A stretch of DNA of 37,865 nucleotides from Pseudomonadota bacterium (GCA_017881315.1 JADGRB010000019.1:1-37865), one strand, 5' to 3'; counted from the stretch's first letter, positions 1 through 7,762 are shown. Program-made: numbers and translations. Notes: a model not told the origin generated them from the sequence alone.

Positions 1-5
1 CCGGA

Positions 6-320
6 CTACGGTCCGCTCACCATCGCCAGCGCCGATTCGAGCTCGCCCTGGGCGTGGCTGTCGGCGCGACGAATGGAGGCCTCGACGCCGCGGGCGAAGG
101 TCTCGCGCGCCGCGGTTCGATCGCCGAGCGCCAGGTGGGTATTGCCGGCGTGCAGATAGGCGGCGACGTAGTCGGCGTGATCGCGCATGAGCGCCGCGAA
201 CTCGTCGCGCGCCTCCGTCAGTCGATCCCCGTTCTTGTATTCGAGCGCCAGCGCGTAGCGCGGAAACGGATCGCCCGGGTGGCCGGCAATGAACGTCCGC
301 AGGGCGTCGATGCGCGACAT
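6..320 (-). CDS. small tetratricopeptide-repeat protein
   Basis: A 104-residue protein made almost entirely of two TPR-type helical hairpins. Residues about 17-51 contain RYALALEYKNGDRLTEAR and residues about 52-90 contain AAYLHAGNTHLALGD, both with the small/large residue spacing of TPRs. There is no signal peptide or membrane segment, so it should be a cytoplasmic protein-interaction adaptor; its partner cannot be read from the sequence. It lies 13 nt downstream of panD on the same strand, so the two are probably cotranscribed, although no functional link to pantothenate synthesis is evident. The start has no strong Shine-Dalgarno sequence, which fits translation following the upstream gene. 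Confidence 0.82.
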   Translation of the reverse strand: MSRIDALRTFIAGHPGDPFPRYALALEYKNGDRLTEARDEFAALMRDHADYVAAYLHAGNTHLALGDRTAARETFARGVEASIRRADSHAQGELESALAMVSGP

Positions 321-333
321 GGTCGGGCGTCCG

Positions 334-732
334 TCAGACGCGCTTCAGTCGGCGTTGCGGGCCCGGGATCTCGCCCTCGACGGGGACGATATGGTTCTGG
401 GCGTCGACGTGAACGACCTTCGGGGTCCAGGCGCGCGCCTCGGCTTCGTCGTTGGCCTCGGCGAACGTCGCGATGATGACCACGTCGCCCGGGTGCGCGA
501 GGTGCGCGGCGGCGCCGTTGACGCAGATGACGCCCGATCCCGCCGGCCCCTCCAGCGCGTAGGTCTCGAGACGGGCGCCGTTGGTGCGGTTCCAGATGTG
601 CACCTTCTCGTACGGCAGCATGTCGGCTGCGCGCATGAGGGCGGCGTCGATCGTCACCGAGCCTTCGTAGTCGAGGTCGGCCTGGGTGACGGTCGCGCGG
701 TGAATCTTCGACTTGAAGAGCGTGCGACGCAT
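334..732 (-). CDS. panD: aspartate 1-decarboxylase (PanD)
   Basis: This pyruvoyl enzyme makes beta-alanine from L-aspartate for pantothenate and coenzyme A synthesis in the cytoplasm. The 132-residue length is normal for the family. The self-cleavage site is intact: DYEGSVTID places Gly24-Ser25 exactly where the proenzyme is cut to form the pyruvoyl cofactor. Other family signatures are [10 protein letters not shown] at the N terminus, the [15 protein letters not shown] stretch, GAAAH at about 73-77, and [10 protein letters not shown]. The start at 732 is preferred over an upstream in-frame ATG at 810 because GGAGG lies about 7 nt before it and the family begins [12 protein letters not shown]. 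It is probably the first gene of a two-gene unit with the TPR protein. Confidence 0.97.
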   Translation of the reverse strand: MRRTLFKSKIHRATVTQADLDYEGSVTIDAALMRAADMLPYEKVHIWNRTNGARLETYALEGPAGSGVICVNGAAAHLAHPGDVVIIATFAEANDEAEARAWTPKVVHVDAQNHIVPVEGEIPGPQRRLKRV

Positions 733-902
733 TTCGAAGCCTCCGTCCAGGCCGGCAAAATGCCGGTCCCGGCGTGGTTCGCAGGAAGAATACGAAGTGG
801 ACGGCGCCAAGTCAAAGGCAACAGAGCCGTCGAGAGCCGTTCTGGAAATGGGGCAAGAGAGCGGTTGACGGTGGTAACGGGATCCAGCACGCTGACCAAG
901 GC

Positions 903-1766
903 GTGCAATCGCGCAGTTTCGTCCACGTGCTCGGGATCGACCTCGGCGGGGGCAAGGGAAAAACGACCGCGCTCGCCACGCTGCGCGTCGACGGCAGCGC
1001 GGCGACGGTGGTCGACATGGCGCCCCGCAATGGCGCGCTTCCGTTTTACGATGCCGCGCTGCTGGACACGATTCGCCAGTATGGCGACGAGACGCTCCTC
1101 TGCGTCGATGCCCCGCTGACGCTTCCCCCCTGTTTGCGATGCCTGGTGCCGGTCTGCCCGGGTCAGGCCGCCTGTGTCGATCCGGCGGTCGTCGAGATGC
1201 GCGCGCTGGCGGCCGAGACCGACGAGCTACGCGGGCGCGACGCGCGACGGGGCAAGCCTTCGATCACGCCGTACACGCAGCGCACGACGGAGGTCTACCT
1301 TTCGAACCGGGTGGGGATCGTGGCGCGCGAGGGTCTCGGTCAAGGAACCGGGCCGCTGGCGGCGCGAGCCGCGCACCTCATGCGCGCGCTCGCCGATCGA
1401 TTTCGCCTCAACGAAAACCTCATCGAGGCCTATCCCAAAGCGACGCTGGCGGCGCTCGGTCTCGGCACGCCGTTCAAGAAGCACCTGCGCGAGCGCGAGA
1501 CGCGCGCGCGCATTCTGGAGGCGCTCGCCGACGAGCTGCGCTTCGGTCCGGGCGTCTGGCGGGAGCTCTGCATCCAGAGCGACCATCTCTTCGAGGCGGT
1601 CATCTGCGCCTTCACCGGCTTCCTCTGGGCGCGGGACGGCTGGGCCCTCCCGCAGGGCGCGGGACAGCGAGATGACGAGACGCGCTTGCGCGACGGCTGG
1701 ATCTGGACGCCGCCTGCCCGTTCGGACGACGTCGCGGCGCCGAAGAAGTCCGTCGCCGAGGGTTGA
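903..1766 (+). CDS. DUF429 family protein (predicted RNase H-like fold)
   Basis: The ORF matches the DUF429 family, proteins of unknown function with an RNase H/actin-like fold. Visible signatures are [10 protein letters not shown] near the N terminus (first acidic strand), [10 protein letters not shown] about 60 residues later, the TPYTQRTTE stretch, [12 protein letters not shown], and a C-terminal [16 protein letters not shown] helix. These acidic positions suggest a metal-dependent nuclease-like active site, but no substrate is known. The reading frame is open back to a GTG at 774. That part has no family similarity, and the GTG codons at 903 or 927 just before LGIDLGGGK are more credible starts; none has a strong ribosome site. 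It diverges from panD. Function is not established. Confidence 0.8.
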   Translation: MQSRSFVHVLGIDLGGGKGKTTALATLRVDGSAATVVDMAPRNGALPFYDAALLDTIRQYGDETLLCVDAPLTLPPCLRCLVPVCPGQAACVDPAVVEMRALAAETDELRGRDARRGKPSITPYTQRTTEVYLSNRVGIVAREGLGQGTGPLAARAAHLMRALADRFRLNENLIEAYPKATLAALGLGTPFKKHLRERETRARILEALADELRFGPGVWRELCIQSDHLFEAVICAFTGFLWARDGWALPQGAGQRDDETRLRDGWIWTPPARSDDVAAPKKSVAEG

Positions 1767-1854
1767 TCTAGATGGGAACCCTGGGAGGGTTCCCAAACCC
1801 TCCCGCGAAGGGCTCGAACGAGCAAAGCTCGTTCTCCCCCACGCGATCTAGATG
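1765..1854. repeat. repetitive-looking intergenic element with two hairpins and terminal direct repeats
   Basis: The gap between two convergent genes is a structured 90-bp block. The 10-mer GATCTAGATG, which contains the palindrome ATCTAGAT, occurs at both ends (1765-1774 and 1845-1854). Inside are two perfect stem-loops: GGGAACCC/GGGTTCCC at 1774-1781 and 1787-1794 with a 5-nt loop, and GAACGAGC/GCTCGTTC at 1816-1823 and 1827-1834 with an AAA loop. No T-tract follows either stem. It could act as a bidirectional terminator between the DUF429 and UPF0158 genes. The terminal repeats make it look more like a REP/MITE-type repeated element; only one copy is present in this window. Confidence 0.6.
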
Positions 1855-1876
1855 CCCGCGATCTGGCTCCGCAAGG

Positions 1877-2578
1877 TTATCGCGCGCTCAGCGCCGGTTC
1901 GATGTCGTCGTCGTCGTCGTCATCGTCGTCGAGAGTGGGCCGGTGGCGCTCGGGCAGCTCGGCGCCGAGCAGCGAGCTCGGAGCGCGGTCGCGAAGGAAT
2001 TCGAGAAACGCGAGCGCCGGCGGAAGCTCGGCCGCCGGAATTTCGTCGAGGAGCTCGCGTGCCTGCCGCCGCAAGATCTCGCCCGGCGCCTCGCCGGACG
2101 GGATGGCGCGTGCCACCTCTACCAGCTCGGCCGGCTGCGCCACGTGTCCCCAGGGCGGAACGTTGGCCACCTCGATCTTCATGTGGTCGAGCCAGGTCTG
2201 GATGTGAAAGTGGAGCAGCTCCGACCGGTACGCGAACCAGCGCTCGCGTTCGGCCGGAAAAGCCAACAGCACGTCCTTGAAACGCCGGAAGGCCCCCTTG
2301 CCGTCGATCGCGATCAGCAGCCGCTCGCGCAGCGCCAGATCGGCCACCGAGGTGACGAACCTCTCCATCCACCGGTACTGCTCGCGCGACGACGCCGGAT
2401 CGACGCGCAGGTAGCGCTCCGGATTCCCCGCCACGCGCGCCCGCCGCGCCGCCGCATCCGGCTCCCCCTCGACGATCGAGAGCAGATCACCGTTCTCGAG
2501 GTCGAGGAAGCTCTCCTGATCCGGAGAATTTCGCTCGAAGGCGATCTCCAGATCACTCCAGTTCACCGTAATTCCCAT
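1877..2578 (-). CDS. UPF0158 family protein
   Basis: A 233-residue soluble protein. The N terminus ([11 protein letters not shown], then [12 protein letters not shown] and ERYLRVDP) matches the uncharacterised UPF0158 family, whose members have a W/D-L-x-x-AFE opening and a strand-rich N-terminal half. A central part ([27 protein letters not shown]) and a WFAYR[12 protein letters not shown] helix follow. The C terminus carries a run of nine aspartates encoded by a GTC/ATC-rich repeat near 1905-1930, which could vary by slippage. The start at 2578 is chosen because the family similarity begins at MGITVNW; an upstream in-frame start at 2626 adds only low-complexity residues. No biochemical role is known. 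Confidence 0.8.
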   Translation of the reverse strand: MGITVNWSDLEIAFERNSPDQESFLDLENGDLLSIVEGEPDAAARRARVAGNPERYLRVDPASSREQYRWMERFVTSVADLALRERLLIAIDGKGAFRRFKDVLLAFPAERERWFAYRSELLHFHIQTWLDHMKIEVANVPPWGHVAQPAELVEVARAIPSGEAPGEILRRQARELLDEIPAAELPPALAFLEFLRDRAPSSLLGAELPERHRPTLDDDDDDDDDIEPALSAR

Positions 2579-2732
2579 CAGTCCGCGCTTTCTCCGCACC
2601 CCTCCTCCCCAGAAGAAGCACGGCAATAATATGAGGGAAGTCTAGAAGCCCCGCCCCGCCATTGCAACCGAAGTCGTCGCCGCCGAGGCTGAAAATCGTG
2701 AGCCGAAGCGCGATGTTATCGGGGGAAAAGCG

Positions 2733-3998
2733 CTACGAAACCCGCGCGGCGATCGCGACCTTGAGGTAGTTCCCCTCGGGAAATCCGGGCGCCACCGGAA
2801 AATCCTGCGGCAGCCCGACCCGCTCGACGATCCGTAGATCGACGCCGGCGGCGGCGCCCCCCTCGGCGAGGGCGCGATCCAGCTCGGCGGCCGAGACCTT
2901 GGTCGAGTTCGTCGCGAACACCAGAAAGCCGGCGGGCGACAGCACCAGCGCGCTACCGGCGGCCAGCCGCGCCAGATCGCGCGCGACCTGGAACTGCCCG
3001 GCCGGCCCATGTGAAAAGGTGGGCGGATCGCAGACGATCAGATCGAAGACACGCTTGCGATCGGCGAAACGGTCCAGCGTCTTCACCGCGTCGGCGGGTA
3101 TCGTCTCGAGGCGCGCGGGATCGAGCCCCGACAGCTCATAGTTGCGGCGCGCGCGCGCGTGGACCTTGGCCGCCAGATCGACGGCCACGACCTCGACGGC
3201 GCCAGCCTTGGCGGCGTGGACCGAGAACGCGCCCGTGTACGAGAAGAGGTTCAAGACCCGCCGCTCGGCCGCGCGCGCGGCCACCGCCGCCCACCCGAGC
3301 CGCATGTCGTGGAACAGGCCGACACCGAGCGGCGCCGTGACGTCGACGCCAAAACGACAGCCCCCATCCTCGATGACCAATTCGACGGGCGCCTCGTCGC
3401 CGCGCGCGCGGACCGCCGGCTCGGGGGGGGTCGTCCCGCCCAGCGGTCGCAGGCGCCTCTGCTCGTAGATCCCGCGTGGCGCCAGCGCCGACTCGATCGC
3501 GCCCATCAGCTCGTCGCGCCAGGCGAGCGCCCCCGGCGACAGCCATTGCACGACCACGAAGTCGCCGTAGCGATCGACGTTGACGCCGGGCAACCCCTCG
3601 CTCTCGCCGGTGAAGGCCCGCATCGCCTGCGGCCGGGTGGTACCGAACAGCACCCAGCGGAGCTGCACCGCCCTGGCGAACCGCCCCGCGACGATGCCGT
3701 TCCCCGGGATCACCCGCTCGGCCGGATCGCGGGTCAGCACCCGCACCGCGATGGCGTGCTCGCGATCGACGTAGCCCCGCGCGACGAACTCGCGATTTCC
3801 AGAGAGCAGATCGATCACGGCGCCGCTCGGCTCGGAGATCCCGCGGGGTCCCAGCGCGTCGCGAAAGACCCAGGGATGGCCCGCCCGCACCCGGGAGGCG
3901 ATATCGGGGGGGATCCGGTATTGCCCGACGCGTGTTCTGACGCTAGGCGCCGTCTGCCGGCCGAAAGCCGGACGTCGCGGTCGTTCGGTCTTCCCCAC
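2733..3998 (-). CDS. rlmI: class I SAM-dependent 23S rRNA (cytosine-5) methyltransferase, RlmI type
   Basis: The 421-residue length and domain order (N-terminal PUA domain, EEHEE-like middle, C-terminal Rossmann methyltransferase) match RlmI/YccW, which makes m5C in 23S rRNA. The PUA part spans about 25-105 and includes HPWVFRDAL and AVIDLLSGNREFVARGY. The middle part has LPGVNVDRYGDFVVVQWLS. SAM motif I is VLNLFSYTGAFSVHAA at about 247-262, motif II EVVAVDLA follows, and the catalytic-face motif DLIVCDPPTF lies at about 318-327. A basic, disordered N-terminal extension of about 20 residues precedes the PUA domain. It stands alone, 154 nt upstream of the UPF0158 gene on the same strand. The exact target nucleotide is inferred from the family. 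Confidence 0.92.
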   Translation of the reverse strand: MGKTERPRRPAFGRQTAPSVRTRVGQYRIPPDIASRVRAGHPWVFRDALGPRGISEPSGAVIDLLSGNREFVARGYVDREHAIAVRVLTRDPAERVIPGNGIVAGRFARAVQLRWVLFGTTRPQAMRAFTGESEGLPGVNVDRYGDFVVVQWLSPGALAWRDELMGAIESALAPRGIYEQRRLRPLGGTTPPEPAVRARGDEAPVELVIEDGGCRFGVDVTAPLGVGLFHDMRLGWAAVAARAAERRVLNLFSYTGAFSVHAAKAGAVEVVAVDLAAKVHARARRNYELSGLDPARLETIPADAVKTLDRFADRKRVFDLIVCDPPTFSHGPAGQFQVARDLARLAAGSALVLSPAGFLVFATNSTKVSAAELDRALAEGGAAAGVDLRIVERVGLPQDFPVAPGFPEGNYLKVAIAARVS

Positions 3999-4109
3999 CG
4001 CGCGGCACCATAGAGAGCAGTCCTTTCGCTGTCAAAGGGATCGGTGTAGCCTTGTCAGCTTGATTTCGGAGCCCAAAACCGGGAGGCTCCCCGAAAGGAT
4101 GTATTCGGC

Positions 4110-5735
4110 ATGACGACCAAGCCCCCTCTTGGGTTGGCCGCGAGCGGCCACTCCGACAGTTCGGACCCCGAGCTGGAAGACCTATCTGATGAGATCGACG
4201 TGGATTCTTCCCAGGACGTCACGGTAGAGGCGTCCGAGGAGTCCACGCTCGAGGTGGCGTCCGAAGAGTCGACTCTCGAGGTGGCGTCTGAAGAGTCGAC
4301 TCTCGAGGTGGCGGACGAGGTCAGCGTCGAGGCGGCCGAGACCCCGCCGCCGCTGTCTTCGCTGATGCCCCCGAACATGATGTCGAGCACCCCGCCGCCC
4401 CGGCGTGCGCCCACCCTGCTCGGCCTTCCGCTGCCGTCTCTCCCGCTGCCGGGCGTGACCGCCGTCTCGCGGCCGCCCGACCGAGAAGATTTTGAAGATC
4501 GGATCGATTTACGGGTCGACTCGAGCGACGGCGAGGATGAGGTCACGATGATGGCGCGCCCGTCGATCACCGACGACGAGGAAGAGGCTACCAAGGTGGA
4601 GCCGGCCGAGACCGCCATTCACGCGGCGGCCAGCCGAGACGACGACGACGACGAGGTCACCACGGCGCTGTCCGAGCAGGCGAGCTTCGAGCGCGACCGG
4701 GCGCTGCGCAAGTCGGTGCCGCCCTCCCTCGACCTTCCTCTCCCCAGCTACCGGGGCGGTCAGTCCGCCCATTCCGACCTGGCCGACCTCGACGACGAGT
4801 TCGAGGATCCGGAAGACGACGACGTCGAGCTCGCCCACGACACCCCGAACGCGATCTCCGTCGACGACGACGCGATCGCGACCACATCCTACTCGGCCGA
4901 TCAGGACGAACCGTCCTCCGAGCTGGAAGCGGTGCTGGCGCCCCGCCGGCCAACCGGATCACCGCCCCTCGGATCGCCGATCGGCGGGTACGGCCGCGAC
5001 GGCGGCTTCGGCGCCGTGCGCCTCCCCACGCCCAGCCCGGGGTACGGTTTTGCTCTGCCGAGTCCCGGGCAGGCACCGGCGCCCTCGAGCTCGCCCTTCT
5101 CCGCGCGGCTGGCCCCGGTCGGATCGCCCTACGCGACCCGCCCCACCTTGGCCCCGATGCCCGCGATCCAGATCCCCGCTCCATCGGGCGCGGCCGCCCC
5201 GAGCAGCGAGAGCTCGTGGCTCTTCTACAAAGTTCAGGCCCCGGTGGTCGCCGTGCTGGCGCTCCTGGCGGCGGCCGGCGGTGGCGGGGTGCTGCTCGGC
5301 GCAAAGCTCTGGCGATCTGGAGCGCCCATCTCCACGACGTTGCCGGCGCTCCCGGCGGCGTCGGCCCCGGTCGTCATCCAGCCGGTGCCTCCATCGGCCG
5401 CGGCGGCACCGTCGGCGGCGGCGCCCGCGGCGGCAGCGCCCGCGGCACCCTCGGCAGCAGCGCCCGCGGCACCCTCGGCGGCAGCGCCCGCGGCACCCTC
5501 GGCGGCAGCGCCCGCACCGACCCCGACGTCCGCTCCGACGATCGCGCCCATCGTCGAGCAGACCGCTCCGCCTGCCGCACCCAAGCCCGTCAAGCACGCC
5601 GCGGTTAAACCGCTGGTTCACAAGGCGCCCGTCGCGGGTGCGCCAGCGCCGGTCGCGCCGCCCGCTCCGGCCGCGAGGCCTCGGCCCGCGAAGGCCAAGG
5701 TCGCCAAGGGCTGGGTCGATCCGTTCGCCGAGTGA
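4110..5735 (+). CDS. acidic, Ala/Pro-rich single-pass membrane protein of unknown function
   Basis: The family is not recognised. The 541-residue protein has three regions. About 375 N-terminal residues are very acidic and Ser/Pro-rich, with three tandem copies of ASEESTLEV at about 41-67 and several Asp clusters. One hydrophobic segment (VVAVLALLAAAGGGGVLLGA) lies at about 378-397. A C-terminal tail of about 140 residues is built of AAPAAPSA repeats, then Lys/Pro-rich residues, ending KGWVDPFAE. There is no N-terminal signal peptide. A plausible topology is a long acidic cytoplasmic arm, one membrane pass and a rigid Pro-rich periplasmic arm. Codon choice is GC-rich like its neighbours. AAAGGA lies about 12 nt before the start. 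It converges on the DUF4388 gene with 18 nt between them. Confidence 0.75.
   Translation: MTTKPPLGLAASGHSDSSDPELEDLSDEIDVDSSQDVTVEASEESTLEVASEESTLEVASEESTLEVADEVSVEAAETPPPLSSLMPPNMMSSTPPPRRAPTLLGLPLPSLPLPGVTAVSRPPDREDFEDRIDLRVDSSDGEDEVTMMARPSITDDEEEATKVEPAETAIHAAASRDDDDDEVTTALSEQASFERDRALRKSVPPSLDLPLPSYRGGQSAHSDLADLDDEFEDPEDDDVELAHDTPNAISVDDDAIATTSYSADQDEPSSELEAVLAPRRPTGSPPLGSPIGGYGRDGGFGAVRLPTPSPGYGFALPSPGQAPAPSSSPFSARLAPVGSPYATRPTLAPMPAIQIPAPSGAAAPSSESSWLFYKVQAPVVAVLALLAAAGGGGVLLGAKLWRSGAPISTTLPALPAASAPVVIQPVPPSAAAAPSAAAPAAAAPAAPSAAAPAAPSAAAPAAPSAAAPAPTPTSAPTIAPIVEQTAPPAAPKPVKHAAVKPLVHKAPVAGAPAPVAPPAPAARPRPAKAKVAKGWVDPFAE
4230..4310 (+). repeat. 3 x 27-bp in-frame tandem repeat
   Basis: Three consecutive 27-bp units at 4230-4256, 4257-4283 and 4284-4310 each encode ASEESTLEV. 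Units 2 and 3 differ at one base and unit 1 has a few synonymous changes, so the array is recent and may vary in copy number between strains. It lies in the acidic arm of the membrane protein. Confidence 0.9.
5441..5512 (+). repeat. 3 x 24-bp in-frame tandem repeat (Ala/Pro-rich tail)
   Basis: Three 24-bp units at 5441-5464, 5465-5488 and 5489-5512 start CGCGGCACCCTCGGC and encode the AAPSAAAP pattern. Degenerate copies precede them. They expand the Pro/Ala-rich tail of the surrounding membrane protein. Confidence 0.88.
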
Positions 5736-5753
5736 TCGCTGGTCAGCGCCCGG

Positions 5754-6668
5754 TCAAAGGCCCAGTCTCTCGCGCAACGTTTGCAAATTGGCGTCCGGGC
5801 GGGGACGAAGCGCGACGATCTCCCCCTCGCCCTCCGCGAAGACGATGCAGCGTCCTTGGACGAAGCTGCACTCGATCGCCGAGAATCTCTCGAACCCCAA
5901 TAGCTCGCCCGTCAGCTCCAGAAGCCGGTGCGCGTAGGCCACCGTCTCGGCCAGCTCCTCGCTGCCACCCCGGTTGCTGAGAACCGTGCCGTTCGGGCCG
6001 AGGCGCATCACGACCGCAAAGTCGCCGCCCACGCCCACCTCCGCCCGCGCGCCGTTCGGGCCGCTCTTGGGCGCCGGCGCCGCTTCGTCCGTACCTGGGC
6101 TTCTCATCTGCTTCTCTCCTTCCTCTTCGATCTCGGTCAGCTCCAGCTCCTCGAAGGTAACCTCGTCACCGACCGCCGCGCCGCGCGCCGGGAAGGCGAC
6201 CAGGTTCGATGCCCCGCTTTCGTCTCGAACCTGCGCGGCCTGCAGAATCAGCCCCTCGTGCGAGGTGCCGATGGTCCCGTGCTCGGGCCACGGCCGATCG
6301 CAAGAATGAAACGACCCATGGGTCCAGCCGAGAATCTCGAGCGCCGCCGGCTCCCCCACCCGCTGCGACGTCGTCGCGTGGACGATGTGTCCGCGATCGA
6401 AGTAGAGGTAACCAACCCCACCCTCGCCGACCACCTGGACCGAGCGGTGCGAGCGGGCGAGGCACTCCATCTGCACCAGGTCCCACAGGCTCGCCCCCCG
6501 GATCTGGGCCGAAAATCCCCGGGCAGGCGCGCCCGCGCCCGCGGCGGCGACCGGAACCGCACCTCCGCCGTTTCCCTTGGGCCCCTCGTTTTTTCCACGC
6601 GCTTGCACGCTCAATGTTCCGTCCCTTTCGATTGCCCGATTCGGCCGTGCATCCCACCGGATGAACAT
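5754..6668 (-). CDS. DUF4388 domain protein with roadblock-like C terminus
   Basis: A 304-residue cytoplasmic protein. Residues about 50-135 fit DUF4388 (PATAN-like): SLWDLVQMECLARSHRSVQV, then GYLYFDRGHIVHATT, GEPAALEILGW and HGSFHS, the usual order of that domain. An acidic linker (EELELTEIEEEGE) follows. The last ~90 residues (FAVVMRLGPNGTVLSNRGGS, LLELTGELLGF, IECSFVQGRCIVFAEGEG) resemble a roadblock/LC7 domain, which in myxobacteria often serves MglA-type small GTPases. Such proteins are usually adaptors in two-component or polarity pathways, but no partner gene is adjacent. The first ~30 residues are not conserved, and a TTG or GTG near 6612 preceded by a GGGACGGAACA stretch may be the true start. 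Confidence 0.8.
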   Translation of the reverse strand: MFIRWDARPNRAIERDGTLSVQARGKNEGPKGNGGGAVPVAAAGAGAPARGFSAQIRGASLWDLVQMECLARSHRSVQVVGEGGVGYLYFDRGHIVHATTSQRVGEPAALEILGWTHGSFHSCDRPWPEHGTIGTSHEGLILQAAQVRDESGASNLVAFPARGAAVGDEVTFEELELTEIEEEGEKQMRSPGTDEAAPAPKSGPNGARAEVGVGGDFAVVMRLGPNGTVLSNRGGSEELAETVAYAHRLLELTGELLGFERFSAIECSFVQGRCIVFAEGEGEIVALRPRPDANLQTLRERLGL

Positions 6669-6844
6669 CGCGAGAAAAGCCGACGACCCAGCGTCGCAGA
6701 AGTTCGGTCAAGGGGGCGTTTCGGGGACGCAAAAACTACGTAGCTTCGCGACGACGCCCCGGCGACGGCCGGGTCTCAGCCCCGTGACTGGCCGCGGTGC
6801 GCGATGGCGCCGAACACCCGCGCCGTCCCCGACGGATGCTGGGC

Positions 6845-6873
6845 TTGACATCATCCGAGCGGTCGATAAACGT
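6845..6873 (+). promoter_or_regulatory. sigma-70-type promoter of tRNA-Gly
   Basis: A perfect -35 hexamer TTGACA lies at 6845-6850. An AT-rich stretch GATAAACGTATC at 6865-6876 can supply the -10 box, although no perfect TATAAT is present and the spacer (14-17 nt) depends on the alignment. It lies just upstream of the tRNA gene and is the only clear housekeeping promoter in this gap. The 217 nt between the DUF4388 gene and the tRNA otherwise show no gene. Confidence 0.55.
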
Positions 6874-6885
6874 ATCGCTCCGCTC

Positions 6886-6961
6886 GCGGGATTAACTCAG
6901 TTGGTAGAGTGTCAGCTTCCCAAGCTGAATGTCGTCGGTTCGAACCCGATATCCCGCTCCA
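6886..6961 (+). tRNA. tRNA-Gly (anticodon CCC)
   Basis: The gene folds into a full cloverleaf. Acceptor arms are GCGGGAT (6886-6892) and ATCCCGC (6951-6957), and the D stem is ACTC/GAGT. The anticodon stem is TCAGC/GCTGA with loop TTCCCAA, giving anticodon CCC for codon GGG. The T arm is GTCGG-TTCGAAC-CCGAT, with discriminator T and an encoded CCA at 6959-6961. Its 3' half, from the anticodon loop outward, is repeated at 30940, which identifies it as an integration target. A hairpin GGGGGC/GCCCCC at 6990-7010 could end the transcript but has no T-tract. Confidence 0.97.
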
Positions 6962-7166
6962 TCGGAAGTGCCGGCAGCTCTTGAGAATCGGGGGCAGCCT
7001 CGAAGCCCCCAAGGGCGCCGTTTCGGGCGTCCTGTAGCAAGGGTGTAACAAAAGGAGCGCCGGCCGTGGCTGCGATGGCCTCCCGATCGCCTCTCGCGGC
7101 GCTTGCGTCGCCGAAAACCAGGCGATCGACCTCGGCCCTCAGATAGTCGGGCGGGAGGTGGCCGTA
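6912..7166 (-). pseudogene. C-terminal remnant of a tyrosine (phage-type) integrase
   Basis: An open frame of 84 codons on the - strand ends with TGA inside the tRNA anticodon stem. It begins YGHLPPDYLRAEVDRLVFG, which matches the end of tyrosine recombinases where the catalytic Tyr sits in a Y-x-H-L motif followed by a helix. It then has the variable tail AGAPFVTPLLQ and ends MERDIGFEPTTFSLGS, the usual read-through into a tRNA-Gly attachment site. Everything upstream of the catalytic Tyr, including the Arg and His boxes, is missing; the frame instead meets the MFS fragment in another frame. It cannot be active. Together with the MFS fragment it fills the 343-nt gap between the tRNA and the first island gene. 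Confidence 0.75.
6920..6964 (+). repeat. attL: tRNA-Gly 3'-half copy of the 45-bp island direct repeat
   Basis: These 45 bp, starting inside the anticodon loop (CCAAGCTGAATG) and running through the T arm, acceptor strand, CCA and TCG, are identical to 30940-30984. The extent, from anticodon loop to just past the tRNA 3' end, is the usual core of tyrosine-recombinase attachment sites in tRNA genes. The intact tRNA lies here, so this is the side where the element restored the gene. Confidence 0.92.
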
Positions 7167-7269
7167 GCAGCAGCCACGTCACTGCCACCTGTTGGGCCCA
7201 GGTGCCGATGTTCGAGAGAAGGCTTGCGAACCAGAAGCTTCCGAAACGCCGGGGCGCGAGCAGGCTCAC
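7164..7269 (-). pseudogene. N-terminal remnant of an MFS transporter
   Basis: A - strand frame beginning at a GTG (7269) encodes SLLAPRRFGSFWFASLLSN followed by IGTWAQQVAVTWLLL. This matches the first transmembrane helix of major-facilitator exporters (the L-R-x-F-x-x-xW, SNIGTWxQQVAxxWL pattern). Similarity stops at about residue 35, exactly where the integrase tail begins in a different frame, so the rest of the gene has been deleted. GGAGGA overlaps the stop codon of the response regulator just upstream, suggesting the transporter once followed it in an operon. The exact original start is unclear. Confidence 0.65.
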
Positions 7270-7305
7270 CGATTCGCGAAACGTCTTTGTCGCGGTGGGC
7301 TCCTC

Positions 7306-7677
7306 CTATCCGAATTCTCGGACGAAGGTACTCAGCCACGCGAAGTCTACCGGCTTGGGCAGGAAGCGGGCGCCTGCCTCGCGCGCTGCTCTCACGGTCC
7401 TTTCGTCGGTGTACGCGCTGATGACGACTGCATGTAGTTGCTTGTGTTGCTGGCGGATCCGCTTGACGAGCTCCGCGCCGGTCATTCCCGGAAGTCGATA
7501 GTCGGTCACGACGATTACGACGCCTTCGCTGATCGCTGGGAGCGCGTCCTCGGCGCTGCCGAAAACCTCACTCGCGTATCCATCCAAACTTAGGATCTCG
7601 GCGATGTTCTCAGCGAGCTCCAAGTTGTCGTCGACGATGACGATACGAGGCCGGTTCGGGGCATCGTGGGAAGGCAT
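7306..7677 (-). CDS. single-domain response regulator (CheY-like)
   Basis: A 123-residue receiver with no output domain. All phosphorylation residues are present: acidic pair Asp16-Asp17 in IVIVDDNLELAEN, phospho-acceptor Asp59 in VVTDYRLPGMTG, the Ser of AVVISAYTD, and Lys in FLPKPVD. It should relay phosphate or bind a partner rather than DNA. The start at 7677 is chosen because the receiver fold begins just after it; the upstream extension to 7866 is not receiver-like. No good Shine-Dalgarno is visible. It is the last intact gene of a tandem - strand set of three regulators and was probably followed by the MFS gene now truncated. Its leader shares a 25-bp element with the next regulator upstream. 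Confidence 0.88.
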   Translation of the reverse strand: MPSHDAPNRPRIVIVDDNLELAENIAEILSLDGYASEVFGSAEDALPAISEGVVIVVTDYRLPGMTGAELVKRIRQQHKQLHAVVISAYTDERTVRAAREAGARFLPKPVDFAWLSTFVREFG

Positions 7678-7709
7678 CGCGAGGTCACTAGACCGCGCCG
7701 GGCGCCAAC

Positions 7710-7734
7710 ACTCAATATGTACCAAAGGGAACCC
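7710..7734 (-). promoter_or_regulatory. leader element shared with the neighbouring regulator gene
   Basis: This 25-bp stretch (on the + strand ACTCAATATGTACC, then AAAGGGAACCC) matches 8463-8487 at 22 of 25 positions. Both lie about 32 nt upstream of a response-regulator start. It may be a promoter or operator, or simply the trace of a duplicated leader; the sequence does not decide. Confidence 0.45.
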
Positions 7735-7762
7735 TTGCCGGTGCCACCCACGGGCCGAGCCG

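Noticed and set aside
1902-2207. Ser-rich + strand frame opposite the poly-Asp run
   Set aside because: It is the reverse complement of the Asp codon run in the UPF0158 gene.
4099-4113. Four-codon ORF (M-Y-S-A) overlapping the start of the acidic membrane protein as ATGA
   Set aside because: Too short to support as a leader peptide; the AAAGG before it is too close to serve that ATG.
6851-7051. Short - strand frame containing GYRVRTDDIQLGK-like or SGISGSNRRHSAWEAD residues
   Set aside because: These peptides are translations of the reverse complement of tRNA-Gly and are a familiar annotation artefact. Only the separate frame ending ERDIGFEPTTFSLGS was kept, as an integrase tail, because it continues into YGHL upstream.
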